This document shows positions 1 to 11,958 of a stretch of DNA of 32,500 bases, in pieces. Position numbers and translations under genes: made by a program. The notes under the pieces were generated by a model that was given only the letters and a program-made list of their open reading frames with translations, ran no database searches and had not been told where the DNA came from. Positions within the stretch are counted from its first letter, which is position 1; every line of letters starts with the position of its first letter. This stretch comes from Cryptococcus deneoformans JEC21 (taxonomy: Eukaryota > Basidiomycota > Tremellomycetes > Tremellales > Cryptococcaceae): contig NC_006680.1 in assembly GCF_000091045.1 (NCBI RefSeq), positions 1-32,500 on the forward strand, read 5' to 3'.

Positions 1-77
1 CCCCCTAACCCCCTAACCCCCTAACCCCCTAACCCCCTAACCCCTAACCCCCTAACCCTAACCCCCTAACCCCCTAA
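1..77. repeat. Telomere repeat (C-rich strand)
   Basis: Ten tandem units run inward from the first base. Eight are CCCCCTAA, one is CCCCTAA (41-47) and one is CCCTAA (56-61). Read outward this is TTAGGGGG, the telomere repeat known from Cryptococcus neoformans. The two short variants sit towards the inner side, where degenerate units are common. The array marks base 1 as at or very near a chromosome end. Confidence 0.97.
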
Positions 78-277
78 CCGATATTGGAGATGGATTTGAA
101 AATTGATGATTTGTTGGAGAAACAAAAGGATCATCAGGCAATGTTGGATCTGGAGTATGTGCAGTTGAATGTACCCAAGGTGCTAGCTTTGTTCAACAAG
201 GTGAATCATTTTGTTTATGCTGCCATACTGGTCATGGGGCTAACTGTGGGGTGCAGTTGTTCTCGAAGAGGAGATAA
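78..277 (+). pseudogene. 3' end of a gene truncated at the telomere
   Basis: An open frame begins straight after the telomere repeat (the last repeat TAA, 75-77, is in frame) and runs to 200, with the first ATG at 90. A good intron follows at 201-256: GTGAAT donor, CTAAC branch-like site, GTGCAG acceptor. Exon 2 reads LFSKRR and stops at 275-277. The joined product would be about 43 residues from the ATG, charged and helix-like at first (DDLLEKQKDHQ), with a basic end. Such a short product with a normal terminal intron looks like the tail of a larger gene whose 5' part was lost when the chromosome end formed. I do not recognise the parent family. A small intact gene is possible but would have no promoter other than telomere repeat. 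Confidence 0.5.
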
Positions 278-904
278 GGATGAAAAACCTGCAAGAGATG
301 AGTGGGATAGAAGAATCCGTAGTGTGCATATAATATTGTTGTGAATACATAATAAAGGTATCTTTTCCCCCTCTTTTTCCCATTCGGGCCCCAACCATAG
401 TGCTCGTTGGTATCTCCATATCTATTGTTTGGTTCCTGTGGCGCACTTTTTGTCCGCCGCTTTTATTATTCTAACCTTTTTTTCATGCCTCGGTTGGATG
501 ATTTATAGTTTTGTGTCTTAATAGGGATGCAGAGTTTCTCCGTTGCGACCGAGTTCCCTTCGATATGACGGTTGTTTTGTACACAAGTATCACTCTCATG
601 TCAAAGGACGTAGGGCTTCGAACATTACTGATCGCCGAGGAGAGAAGGCAGTGTTTAACTCTTACATGCGAAAAAATTGTAATTACTGTATCTGACCGGT
701 ATACTATTCGGGTTGCCAGCATGATTGCAACTTTATTTGCACCAAGATTACACCCTTTGTTGTTTGAACCTTGAAAAGTAATGCGGATAGGCGAGATAGG
801 AGATGCGGTCGGAAACAACAAACGAAAGTCGCGGGATATCTGCGCGTCGCGCCATTCATCTCTTCTTCTCCATCACATCTCCTCCCCCACTCCCCCACCC
901 CGCA
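278..904. other. Subtelomeric spacer and leader of the first intact gene
   Basis: No supported gene. Short open frames occur on both strands without family likeness or splice support. The last 60 bases before 905 are CT-rich, as expected of a leader. An in-frame ATG at 803 could extend the next protein by 34 residues, but the added residues do not look like part of its first domain. No transposon-like sequence or subtelomeric repeat is visible. Confidence 0.5.
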
Positions 905-3900
905 ATGTCCGTCGACTTGTCCCACCCCGACATCGCAGCCGCACGTGCATCCATCTCCAACCCGTCGGACCCTGCCGCCTGGCTTCTCCTGCAGTACGCG
1001 AGCCCCCCCTCCACCACGCAACTCCCGCAGCTCCTTTTGCTCGACTCCGGCCCCCTCCCGGTCTTGCCGGCATGGCAGCACCATCTCCAAAACACACACC
1101 AAAGTATCTTATTCGGCTACGCCGAGATTGCAGAGAAGGGTCTGGTCCTTGTGTATCTCACGCCGGATGTAGGGTGAGTCCTGCCCAGCTCTCGCGCTGA
1201 AAACAGACGCTGATACGTCTCGCAACGCAGGGGTGTAAAGCGGGGTATGTCTTGCATCCGTCCCCCAGTAACTGGAAAGTACAGCTAACCACACATCCAG
1301 CACGAGCTATCGTGCATTCTCGAGCTTTCGCGAGTTTGTTCCCTGTACGTTTCTCTGCTCCCGAATCTCCCCTCATCTACTGATCCTTTCTGCCTTTTTC
1401 CCCTTGTTCTCGTTGTCACTTCACAAAAAAGGACTATTCCGCAATAATTACCATCTCCCACCCTTCCGAACTCACCGAACAACTCATCACCGATCAACTC
1501 GCCCTTAACCTTCCTTCTGCCACTTCCCTTCCTGCCTGTGTGCCCGTGGCCTCGACGCGGTACGTCGTTCCAGGGGCGGATGTCTTGGTACCAGATCCAC
1601 TATCACCTCGAGCTGCTGGAATGGGCAGGGATTTACCGAGTCTACCTTTTCCCACATCAAATCAACAGAGTTTACAAACGACGCAGCTACAGACCTCACA
1701 GTTACCGCCATTACCACCTTTACCTCCTTCCCCCATCCCGCCGTCACCTGTGTCGAAAGATGAGACTGGAATCAATCGTGTAAGCAATGCGAACGAGATG
1801 AATGAGGACAATCAAATAGAGAAAGGAATGGATCTGGAAGAGGGAGGCGAACAGGAGCGCGAGGATGGACTGGAGGATAGTCATGGATCAAGGTTTGAAA
1901 ATGGGAATGGAAACGGAAATGTGAGCACAAACACAAACACAAGCAGCAGAAAACCAGTCCCCGCTCTCTCTCTTTCACCTTCCCCTCCCCGCCCACCTCG
2001 CCATTCGCAACCGCGTACACCACCCAAACCCCAGCCTATCCTCCTCCCCACCTCCGCTCATGCCCCTGCTACCTCTCTTGATCTTGTACCTGCCCCAGCT
2101 ACCCCAACTCAAGGAACAGGAGGAACGGAAACCCGCAAATCTTCAACTCCGCTCTCCCTAACATCCCGCCTCAAAAACACATTCCACCGCTCGTCACTCA
2201 AAGACAAAGATTCCCCTACCGTTGTCCCCTCCTCTCCCACCGCCACACCTTCATCCCCTTCCGTTCCGTCTTCTACCAACAATGCCAAGCCAGATGGTCT
2301 AGGTAGCCCGACCTTTAATCCCAATGCGACTTCGATGCCTCATTCGCCGAGCACGCCAAGTGCAGGAAAGTTCAAAGCTAGTTCTCTAAGCAAAGTATTT
2401 GGGAAACGAAAATCCTCTGGTACCTCCACATCTACGCCTTCCGGGGCGGGGACGTGGGCTGGGCGAGGTGAGGGACCAAAATTGACAGAAGAGCCAGAAG
2501 GGCAGAGGATCGATGAATTTGGGAGACCGCCACAGGCGGAAGAAGGTCTTCAAGTGTTTTCCCAGTCGACTGGAATAGACCCACCGGCTGCACCTGCATC
2601 AATGCCGATTGGTTCTCCATCCTTGGCAACAGCACCTACGCCCCCACCAAAATCTCCTCTTCCCCGTCCTTCCGATCCTTCCGATCCTTCCGATCCATCC
2701 GGTCCCACGGACGAGCTTAACTCCTCTCCCACGTGTTTGGAACCAGGGCCAGGGCTCGCCACACCCCTTCCGCCTAGAGGTAGCTCACTGCGTCCTCAAC
2801 ATTCCCCTTCACCTTTATCTTCTCCTGGAGCACAAGAAGGACAGAGCATCAGGGCCGGAAACACCGCCTTTCCCCTCGCAGGCGTCCCACTCTTAGGTCC
2901 CGAAGCACCCCTGCCCCACCTCCCGCCTTCATCCCCTTCCTCCCACAGTCACCACGGCCTTGACAGTAATCTGGAAAGAGTGGGAACACCATACTATACC
3001 CCTTCACTTATGCAACCTTCCCCTTCCTTTCAACCGCAAGAAGAGGGAACTCAACACCAGCCACATACTTATCCTTCTCGCCTCCACCCTCACACGCAAA
3101 TCCCGTCTCATTCTCATCCATCGGCAACGGCAACGACGCTGCAACCCCCGCTGTCACGTTCTACATCTCTTTCTCCCTCTGTCCCACTCCCCGCCACATT
3201 GGCCACAACAACATTGGACCCAGTTTATACAGCTGATACCCAGGGTGCTTACGCGAACGCGGAGGAGGATAGGGAGGAGATCGAGGCTGAGGAAGGAAAG
3301 CAACGGGATAGGGATAGGGAGAGGGATAAGGAAAGGGAAAGTGTTCTGCTAGCTTACGATCGGCCTGAGATTGAGCCAGAGTCGGATCCGAGGCAAGTGG
3401 AGAGTACGACTGAAATCATGGAGGGAATGGAAAAGGGTTTCTTCCCACGTCAAGGTGAACAAGGTAGGTTTGATCATTATTACACATGCCGAAGATGATT
3501 GCCTTCTTTTCTTGACGCTTACCTTTTTTGTTCCCTATAGTGTCTGACGCTTCGGCTCCCAGCCCCGTTTCCCTACGCGCACCTGCGCCTGCATCTGTGG
3601 ATGAGTACGACAGCCCATCTCATCCCTCGGCTTTACAGCCTCCCTCGCCCCTTCATCCCGCCGCTTCTATCCATGCTACCGTTCCCCATCTCGCCGAGGG
3701 ACAAGCAGAAGAAATGGAGAAAGAAACTCCCGTGGAGACGGAAGAGGCAAAAGCGGAGGTAGAAGGTGATGAACAAACTGAAAAAGAAGAACAACGACAA
3801 CGTCTCGAACGTGAACGCGAACGCGAAGTCCTTGAAGCTCAACAAATCGCGCAATGGCAAGCCGCCGAGACGGCTCGCTGGGAAGCTGAAGAATCCGCTC

Positions 3901-4801
3901 GTCTCGAACAGGAAGAAGCGGCGCGTCTTGCCGCGGAGGAACAAGCCCGACGAGACGCGGAGGAAGCGGAACGGTTTAGGTTAGAAGAGGAAGAAAGGAT
4001 GAGAGCAGAGGAAGAGGTGAGGCGTCAAAAGGAGGCGGAAGAGGAGGCTCGCCGGCAGGTGGAAGAAGAACAGAGGCGCCAACGGGAGAAGGAGGAAGAG
4101 GAGAAGAGGCAGGTGGAGGAAGAGGAGAGGCGAAAGAGGGAGGAGGAAAGGAGGAAGGAGGAGGAGGAAAGGAGGAAGAGGGAAGAGGAGGAAGAGCGAG
4201 AGAGGAAGCGTATGGAGGAAGCGGAGGAGAGGAAGCGGACAGTGAGAGATGGATTGGAGAGGGGCAAACGAGAAGGAGGAGTTATGTTAAAAGGCGTAAG
4301 TTCATCTTTTATATGCTTTCAACCCAACCTCCTCCATCCGAAAATCAAAAGAGGCTTTAAGAGAGCGCTGACGAAAAGCGGGCAATTGCAGTGGGTCACG
4401 GTACAAACGTGCAAATCCCTGACGTGGCGAAGACGCTATTTCCAACTGTTCCCTCGTGAGATGCAATTGTTTAAGAACGAGAATGTGAGTATCATCAGCT
4501 TCTATAATTTTATTTTTTTTGCAGTCATCCTTTCATACCCTGTTTTGGTTCCATTCTCTAAATTCGTGGGTTCTTGCTGACTTCTAAACTATCACAATCT
4601 CAGGACACCAAGCCGATCCAAACCATTCCCCTCTCCAAATCCACTGGCATATCAGAAACGTACGAAGAATCTCAAGTGAAAGATAGCTTCATGATCACGT
4701 CTGGCGATGAAGGCGAAGGTGGAGAAGCGTTTTTCTTGTTTACAGACTCGGCGGAGGATAAGGAGTTTATCTTGGACGGGATGAGGCTTTGTATTGGGTG
4801 A
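905..4801 (+). CDS. ADF-homology and PH domain protein (actin/membrane linker-like)
   Basis: Seven exons (905-1173, 1231-1244, 1301-1344, 1432-3463, 3541-4295, 4362-4484, 4604-4801) give 1,144 residues. Residues 1 to about 145 resemble the ADF/cofilin-homology domain of Abp1/drebrin-like proteins: an SNPSDPAAWLLL-type start, then VKRARAIVHSRAFASLFPDY. The next 600 residues are Pro/Ser/Thr-rich and look disordered, with a DPS repeat. Residues of about 830-1030 are a very acidic and basic EEERRR-type coiled coil. The last 110 residues read as a PH domain (MLKGRALTKSGQLQW, then WRRRYFQLFP, with a C-terminal helix ending in LCIG). Such a layout suggests a cortical actin-to-phosphoinositide linker, which is inference. 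Exon 2 is only 14 nt. The start at 905 was chosen because the ADF-like fold begins there and a CT-rich leader precedes it. The domain calls are by eye; the coiled coil is certain. Confidence 0.8.
2671..2700 (+). repeat. 9-bp tandem repeat in coding sequence
   Basis: About three copies of TCCGATCCT sit in frame and encode a DPS-DPS-DPS tract inside the disordered middle of the ADF/PH protein. The 9-bp unit preserves frame, so its copy number could vary between strains without breaking the gene. Confidence 0.75.
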
Positions 4802-5325
4802 TCTTTTTGTTATTTTTATTATATTTCTTGGAAACTATTTCTTGGAAACTAGAATGGGGGTTATACGAAGGAAGAAAAGGTGATCAGAAGTTGGGCGCCG
4901 CGTATTTTTTTGGTGCCAGTATCTGATCACTGGGTGCTGGACATGCAGCCGTTATGGTAATGCAGGCCAATATACTGTTGGCAGACGGACAGCAATACGC
5001 TTGACTGACTCTTTAATCCGATAAGGCTGAGGATTATCTCCCGAAAATGAGGGAAATGGGTTTGTAGATGGATAATTAATGAGCACACCGATCCGGGACG
5101 GAATTGATTCTGGGCACCTGTCCCAAAAACTCAGATTCCCCCTTCTTCGCGCTTCTGTCGACTTAATTCGTTTCTCTCCACCTTTGCTTGCTCCTCCTCA
5201 ACTTGGCCTTTGAAACCATCCATCGTCCCTTTCCCGTCAAACTGTACTAGGATCCATCCGTCCTTTTCCAATCCTACCTCGACAGATTCGCCCGAAGCAA
5301 CACACTCGCAATTAAAGGACGCAAG
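4802..5325. other. Spacer between two plus-strand genes
   Basis: It holds the 3' UTR of the ADF/PH gene, which is T-rich at first, and the promoter and leader of the cyclophilin gene, which is CT-rich from about 5130. No extra gene or RNA is seen. Confidence 0.5.
4823..4850. repeat. Perfect 14-bp tandem duplication in 3' UTR
   Basis: The 14 bases ATTTCTTGGAAACT occur twice with no gap, 20 bases past the stop codon of the ADF/PH gene. It looks like a recent replication slip; no function can be assigned. Confidence 0.85.
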
Positions 5326-7465
5326 ATGGCACACAACCCCCGTGTCTTCTTTGACTTCGCAGTCGCCGGCCAGCCTCTGGGACGTGTCGTTGTGAGTTCT
5401 CAACGTCAAAGACTGTTGCAAGGGGGTTTCAGGAACTGACGCCTTTTTAATGCAGTTTGAACTTTACGCCAATGTGTAAGCCTTCTGTCTCCTCATCGCT
5501 CTTCTTCGAAGCTTGGACATCTGATATCCCGTCTTTTTTCTTGCATCTTGCCCAAATATAACCAACAGTGTACCCAAAACAGCCGAAAAGTACGCTACTC
5601 TCCTATCTCCCTTACTTTTTTCCCCAAACACTAACCACATTTACTCAAGTTTCCGAGCTCTTTGCACCGGCGAAAAAGGCATTTCCCCCATCTCCTCCCT
5701 TCCTCTTCACTACAAAAACTCCATCGTCCACCGTGTCATCGAAGGGTTTATGATCCAAGGTGGAGATTTCACCAAGAAGACTGGAGCGGGTGGGGAGAGT
5801 ATCTATGGGGCACCGTTTGAGGATGAAAGGTTGAATGGAGAGGGGTGCGAAGTTGATACGAAGGGGTGAGTCCAGTTTTACTCCGTGTGGGGTGGAGCAT
5901 GGAAAGATGAAAGGGTGAAAGAGAAAGTGTGGAAAAGGGAAAAGAATGACATAAGGTTGAGAAGCTGATGCTGGATGTGGCGGGGTTTTAGATTACTGGT
6001 GATGGCCAACAGAGGACCAAACACGAATGGTTCGCAATACTTTATCACTCTCGCTGCTGCTCCCCACCTTACGGGTAAACACGTGTATGTCTCCTCCTTC
6101 TATTCATCTTTAATCGTATGACAAGCTTATGCTAATGTTTTTCGGGCCTCGTCCTCTGTTCTCCCATATAGCGTCTTTGGCCGCGTCGTTTTCGGTATGG
6201 AACATGTCGAAACCATTGGTCAACTGCCAACGGACGAGAAGGATAGACCGCTTTCGACGGTAATGATTACCCATTGTGGAGAACTCGAACTTCGTCGGCC
6301 ACCACCCAAATCAAGAGCTCGATCTGCATCCATTTCATCTTCGTTTTCCAGTCGATCCCGCTCTCTTTCCCGTTCCCGTTCCCCTTCCCGCAGCCGTTCT
6401 CGTGATCGCTCAGTATCTATAAAAAGGAGATCTCGATCCAGGAAGTACAGCGACTCCGGTTCTGAAAGCGATTACGATTCTGATGATTCCCGTGAGCGTC
6501 GTCGACGTCGAAAAGACCGCAAACGCTCCAAGCACGCCAAACACTCCTCCAAATCAAAATCAAAATCACGCCGCCGCAGCAGTAAGAGCGACAGGGAAGA
6601 AACGCTATCCGAACTAGATGCGCGTCTCGAAAGGGAAGAAAACGAAAGACTTGAGAAAGAACGTTTGGAAAAGCTTGCCGAGATGAAGCGGAAGATTGAG
6701 GAAGAGAAACAACGAGTGAAGGATGCTGGCGGGGTTGTGTATAAAGGTGAGCCCTTTTTTTTCTTTTTCTCATCTCTCGTCTTATACCCTCTTCTCGGCT
6801 CCTTCCTCCCCTCCGCCCGGCACCAAAAAGTCAAAAAGCAACAGAAAGCTAACGTGTTAATTCGTGGGATAATAGGTCGAGGAGCAATGAAATACCTTGA
6901 TCCAGAAACTATCAACCGCCAACAGTTGCCTCAGAATTTCAGTATCCGAGGTGGGAGAGGGCGAGGGGACCTTCCACCTCCGAGGGGAGGATCGTTCCGC
7001 GATCGCGATCAAGAGCGGTATGGCGATCGGGACAGAGGTCAGGACAGGCGAGATAGACGTGAGCAAAGCGATAGAGGCGACCGCGAACGCGACCGAGGCT
7101 ACCCCTCCTCCCGTTCCCACTCCGACCCTTACTCTGGCAGAACCGGAGACCCCCTTGATCGGTACCCCCGAACAACCCGGCGAGAGAATGGACAAGACAG
7201 GCGCACTAAATTGGATCGAGATATGGATCAATGGCAACATGATCGGTCACAGGGTTCGGATGTCCGTGGGGAAGGGGACAAGTTTAAGCGTGGGGCACGG
7301 AACGAACTGGAGCGCGATCGCGAGGGGAAGCAGGAAGAGAGGAAAGAAGAAGGAGAAATGACCCCTGAAGATGAAATGGAGAGAGCAGGCAAAATAGAAA
7401 GGGAGGACAGAGGGGAGAGAGCGATGTCGGAGGGAAGCGATATGGTCATGGATAAGGACGATTAA
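5326..7465 (+). CDS. SR-type cyclophilin (PPIG-like peptidyl-prolyl isomerase)
   Basis: Seven exons (5326-5391, 5456-5475, 5569-5589, 5650-5865, 5992-6084, 6172-6746, 6876-7465) give 526 residues. Residues 1 to about 180 form a complete cyclophilin domain. Catalytic and pocket residues are visible: R64, F69, M70 and Q72 in [12 protein letters not shown], then [14 protein letters not shown]. The tryptophan that gives cyclophilin A tight cyclosporin binding is replaced by H133 (APHLTGKH), as in human PPIG, so reduced drug affinity is expected. After it come an RS-rich tract (about 188-245), a charged helical stretch, and an RD/RE/RG-rich tail. SR cyclophilins act in the nucleus near the spliceosome and RNA polymerase II tail, which is family knowledge. 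Exons 2 and 3 are 20 and 21 nt. The last intron (6747-6875, 129 nt) is open in frame. Confidence 0.93.
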
Positions 7466-8394
7466 GGAAAGTCGGTTGATTGGCACGTGATTGGGCGTAA
7501 AATGTGGATATGCATAGGTGGATAGGACTATCTGGCGTTTGATGATGATCGTGGCTATTTGAACGGAGTCGTACATACTCTGCATCGATATTCGACACGC
7601 TACGACGCAATCGTATATGTGCGTACTCACCACAAATACCGGAATTCCGAAAAGTTTGGACCGACAGCTGATCTCCGATTGTTTCTGTTCGAACCTGCCG
7701 GTGCTCCGCTCGCTCACCTAAACAGCTGACCAATTTCTCCTTTCGACAATCGGATTGACAGAACAGAGGACGTCACCACGCTTTGCCTCAACTGGTGCTA
7801 TCGCCCTTTTATGCGAGGATACAAGTCCAGTGCTCACCAACCTTTGGGAGATAGATGTTGGTCTGTGAAACGAGATGATACTGGAAAGAGTGGAAGTAGT
7901 GCGGAGATATCCGGTGGGCTTTATCGATCGCTTCCTCTTCGTGGAGTAACTCCTGCGGTACAGCAATCAGCTTTTTATATAGGTGATGTATCCGCGCTGT
8001 TATGTCCTATCATATGCTCCTTCTATTCCCCCCCCCCTTCCCCCACCCTCCCCAAGAGCACCTAGCCGTGTCAGATAAACCACACGCTAGCCGTCGCCGT
8101 GCCTATGAGCGGCGGTCTCCACCTTGATAGATCTACTTGATCTAGCACCAAACTCTGTCCACCGATGAATGCCGATCCTCTCATTTTGCTCTGTTCCCCC
8201 ACTTTCTCATCCGATACTTTCGGCTTCCAACGAGCAGCGGTCGGTCGGTGAGCGGAAACTGTACTCTTATCCAGACATCCAACGTCTCATGACACATAGC
8301 TTGCGTCTCACAGATTATAGATACCCTGCTCGGCTCTCGGCTTTCTCCGTCCATATATCCATCCCACTGGAGAAGAGATAAAGACCCCTTGAAC
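7466..8394. other. Spacer: cyclophilin 3' UTR and permease promoter
   Basis: No supported gene. The right half contains several GATA-core sites (for example AGATAA near 8075 and 8377, TTATC near 8267). That would suit nitrogen control of an ACS-family permease, but such short sites are common by chance. A run of ten C lies near 8028-8037. The short open frames have no family likeness. Confidence 0.45.
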
Positions 8395-11300
8395 ATGGGT
8401 TCATTCCCCCCACCCACTGCAAGCTCGTCAAGAGTGACCCTTGATAGCCATCCCAACGACCGTCAGCCCCTTCTTTCGTCCTCTTTATCCTCTCATTCAG
8501 CCCATCAACACGTCGTCTCACATTATCGCTCTATATCTCCAGCGTCAAACCCAGATCCGAATCCAAGTGCGATCAGAGATATGGTATCCACAATGCTAGG
8601 GTTCGCCCCTCAGGATGTTCCCGAGTCTTCTGTCAAGGATATAGCTGTCATCGATCCCACCGCATCAGTGTATGTCGACCCTCAAACAGGAGCGCTGATC
8701 GAGGAGAAAAGTAAAGCAGAGAGATGGTTCGTCGCGAGACTTGACGCGGTGTTGCTCCTTTTCGTTTGTATTTCCCAGGTTATCAAGTACCTCGACCAGC
8801 AGAGTGAGTCTTCTTTTCCTCCCCTTGCTTTCCTTCCTGTAGCATGGGTAAGATCGGGGCGAAGCAAAAGGGAGTCCGCTAATACAGATTTTGGGATAAA
8901 GATATATCTGCTGCATACGTATCTGGTATGAAAGAAGGTGCGCTCGAATCTAGCTTCCCTTTCCTCTCCAAAACCCCCACTAATGACATCTCGCTTGCTC
9001 ATGTAGAACTGAGCCTTTACGGAAACCAATACAACTATTTCACCACGTAAGCCCATTCTCCCACTTTTGGTCTGCCTTCCTTTCCATGCTCATCATTGTT
9101 CCATCTATACAGTTACTTCAACGTCGGCTACGCCATCTTTCTGATCCCTTCCCAAATCATCATCACCCGCGTTCGCCCCTCGTTATGGTTACCAGCTCTC
9201 GAAGCTTGCTGGGGTGTTTTGACAATCGCGACGTACAAGGTGACAAACTATAAGCAAGTGTATGTCTTCATTGTTTCTTTCATTTTCTTCTTTTCTTATT
9301 TCCTCCTTTTCTTCTTTCTGCTTTTTATTTTGCAAAATACGGTGTATGATGTACCATGTACCATTGTGGTGTGGCGTGATGTGTACGTGGCGGAAAGCTA
9401 ACAAATGGCTTATAGTTATGCACTCCGCGCTTTCGTAAGACACCCCCTACCCTCCCTCTGGGGGTTGAAAGATGAACCCAAGTTGACCAGCCTCTTCTCT
9501 TCGCCTGCAATAGACAGGAGCCTTTGAAGCATCATGCTACCCCGGTGCAATCATGCTCCTCATGTCTTGGGTGAGTTTTCCTTTTCCTCCATTCCCTACC
9601 CTAGTCGTCATGTTTTCATTCCCATCAGAAAATTGCTGATGGAAAAATTAGTATACTCCTCGAGAACTAGCACTTCGGATTGGTTTCTACCATAGTTGTC
9701 AATCCAGTACGTCCATTCCCCTCATCAGAAAAAGATAATAAAGAAGAATCAGACTATGGAGGCTGACGAACACTTGTGCGATTACAGTCGGCAGCATGTT
9801 AGCAGGCGCATTGCAAGCTGCGATATACAATAGCATGGATGGGCGGAATGGCATTAGTGGGTGGCGTTGGATGTTTGTCAGTTCCCTCCTTCCTCTCTCG
9901 CCTCATCAGCTCTCCCCCCCTCCCTTTCCACTTCTCGCTGATAGCTGAGACCTTGACATCACAGATTATCGACGGAATTGTCACTCTCCTCGTAAGCTTT
10001 GCAGGGCTCATACTGATCCCCGATTTCCCTTCGAAACCAAAGTACGTCTTTCGTTGCCTCTGTACCGTCTTCCTTCTGCTCATCGGCTCTTACTGATCCT
10101 CCCCACAGTCCCTGGTCATTCTATCTCCGCCCATCCCATATCTCCATTGCCCGCTCTCGGGCCGCCCAATTCCATCGTGCCGATAACAAGAAATTCACGT
10201 TCTCATCTGTGAAGAAAGCCGTGACAGGGCCGCTGTTTTACTGCTTTGTGGTACTTTATGTGGCTACTGTCCTGGGCCAGGGGGGATATAATTGTACGTC
10301 TCTCTTCGTTCGGTTTCTTTTCTCCTCACACACCCCTCGTTCTCCAGTTGAATATATATAGATGCTAATTGTCATATACTTGACCGCACATTACAGATTT
10401 CAATCTCTGGCTCAAAAGTCTCACAAACCCAGATGGTACACCCCGATGGTCCGTAGCGCAGATCAATGCAATCCCTATCGGAGGTAGCGCCATTGCCGGT
10501 ATGTCTCTACCTCCTTTTCTCCCCTTCCCTTTTCTTTTATCACCGTCTTCCTTGTTTTCTAGAGCCTTTTTTAGGTCAAGCTGAGCTCACACTGTCCACA
10601 GTGGCAATGATCTGGGTATGGGGCTTCATCTCCGACTATTTCCAAACCCGCTGGATACCTGTCATCATCCAAGCTGGTATCGGTCTCATCCCAGGGATTA
10701 TCATGAGTATCTGGAACGTGTCGGATAATGCCAAGTACTTTAGCTGTGAGTCTCTGTCCTTGCCTCCCCCTTCCCTTTGCCCAATATAGTATTACAATAT
10801 CAAGGGGAATTTGAGCCTATTACCTGAACTTGAGACAAGAAGCTAACATTCATCATTTACTTTACAGACTTTACATGCTACCTTTCCCTCGCTACGGCTC
10901 CTCCCATCTTCGCGTGGCTTTCTGACCTGAACCCATTCGACGCCGAACAACGCGCATTTACACTTGGTTTTGCGATTGCGTTTTATTACGCTTGTGGGGC
11001 GTGGTCCGGGCCGCTCATTTGGCCGGCGTCGGAGGCACCTGTACGTTCTCAACGTTCTTCCCACTTCTTTTGCCATCTTTCAGTCTTTGTACTTTTCCTC
11101 CCCCTTCCATTTTCCCGTACTCGCCCCATTCCCCTTTTTTTTCTCTATAATGAAGTTGGACACGCGCTGATAGTATCAACTTTAGCACTATCGTCATGGA
11201 TGGCAAGTCACAATTGCAATGTGGTGTTTGGTAATCATCATGGCTTGTTCCCTGAGAATAGTAGAGCTCAAATTCATTCGGTACGTTCCATGTCCTCTAA

Positions 11301-11538
11301 CATCAGCTTACCCCATTCTCGATCGGATAATATATATGGCAATGCTAATTTCTCCTTTCATCGTTTCTGTTCTGTCCCGCTTTCCTCCTCCTTTGACTTA
11401 CCCTCCACCAGACCGCAGAACGTTCGAAAGGCGGTGGACGCTGAGAATGCAGAGAGAATCAGGCAAGAGGAAGAAGATGAAGATGATAAGAAAGACACTA
11501 CGGTGGGAAGGATCATCTCTGTTGTTAGCCGTGCGTGA
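8395..11538 (+). CDS. MFS permease, ACS family (allantoate/pantothenate transporter-like)
   Basis: Fifteen exons give 584 residues: 8395-8803, 8902-8937, 9007-9046, 9113-9259, 9416-9434, 9514-9570, 9652-9706, 9788-9876, 9965-10041, 10109-10293, 10397-10498, 10602-10745, 10868-11040, 11186-11280, 11412-11538. About 115 hydrophilic residues precede the first membrane segment (LDAVLLLFVCISQVIKYLDQQN). The signature stretches of the Dal5/Fen2/Liz1 group follow: KYLDQQNISAAYVSGMKE, NYFTTYFNVGYAIFLIPSQ, GAFEASCYPGAIMLLMSWY and SGWRWMFIIDG. Twelve membrane spans are expected. The C-terminal tail is acidic (RQEEEDEDDKKD). The substrate cannot be told from sequence; pantothenate, allantoate, ureidosuccinate or another small carboxylate are all possible. 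Exon 5 is 19 nt. The intron ending at 9964 has a GTCAGT donor. Confidence 0.9.
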
Positions 11539-11958
11539 GCATGAACTGGAGCTTCAGTAAAAATTTTAACGTTGTTACGATGGGTATAACCTTGTTGGAG
11601 AATGTTTCGTAAGATTTGAATCAAAGTTGTCATAATATAACAAAGGTCTATAGTTGTTCAATATGAATTAGGGAAATTATCGTACTTCTGGCATTGTGGT
11701 CCGTACAAAGTCATATAACTTGCACCTTGACAACGGGCCAAGTCGACAAGGAGGACCGACATAAGCTGCTATCCTTTCAATATATACATCTCGAAAGACG
11801 TCTGTCTATCATCTAACGAGTTATTGAAACACTTTTATCACGAATCATTGCGGCTTCATAACATCGATAGTAACTAAAGATAGACAGATGCATTTTCCCT
11901 CATAGATATACAACGGTGTAGTGGCGCAAACGGCAATAGCCATCAAACAAAACCACAT
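11539..11958. other. Shared 3' region of convergent transporter genes
   Basis: This 420-base stretch lies between the stop codons of the permease (plus) and the arsenite pump (minus). It is AT-rich and holds both 3' UTRs. No further gene is visible. Confidence 0.55.

Noticed and set aside
3633..3944. Minus-strand frame opposite the coiled-coil region
   Set aside because: It is a shadow of the repetitive GAA/GAG coding sequence on the plus strand.
7670..7700. GTTCGAACC, like a tRNA B box
   Set aside because: The flanking bases do not form a T-stem, and no acceptor or anticodon stem can be folded upstream.
8027..8050. Poly-C run resembling telomere-like sequence
   Set aside because: It has no TAA units; it is simple low-complexity DNA in a promoter.
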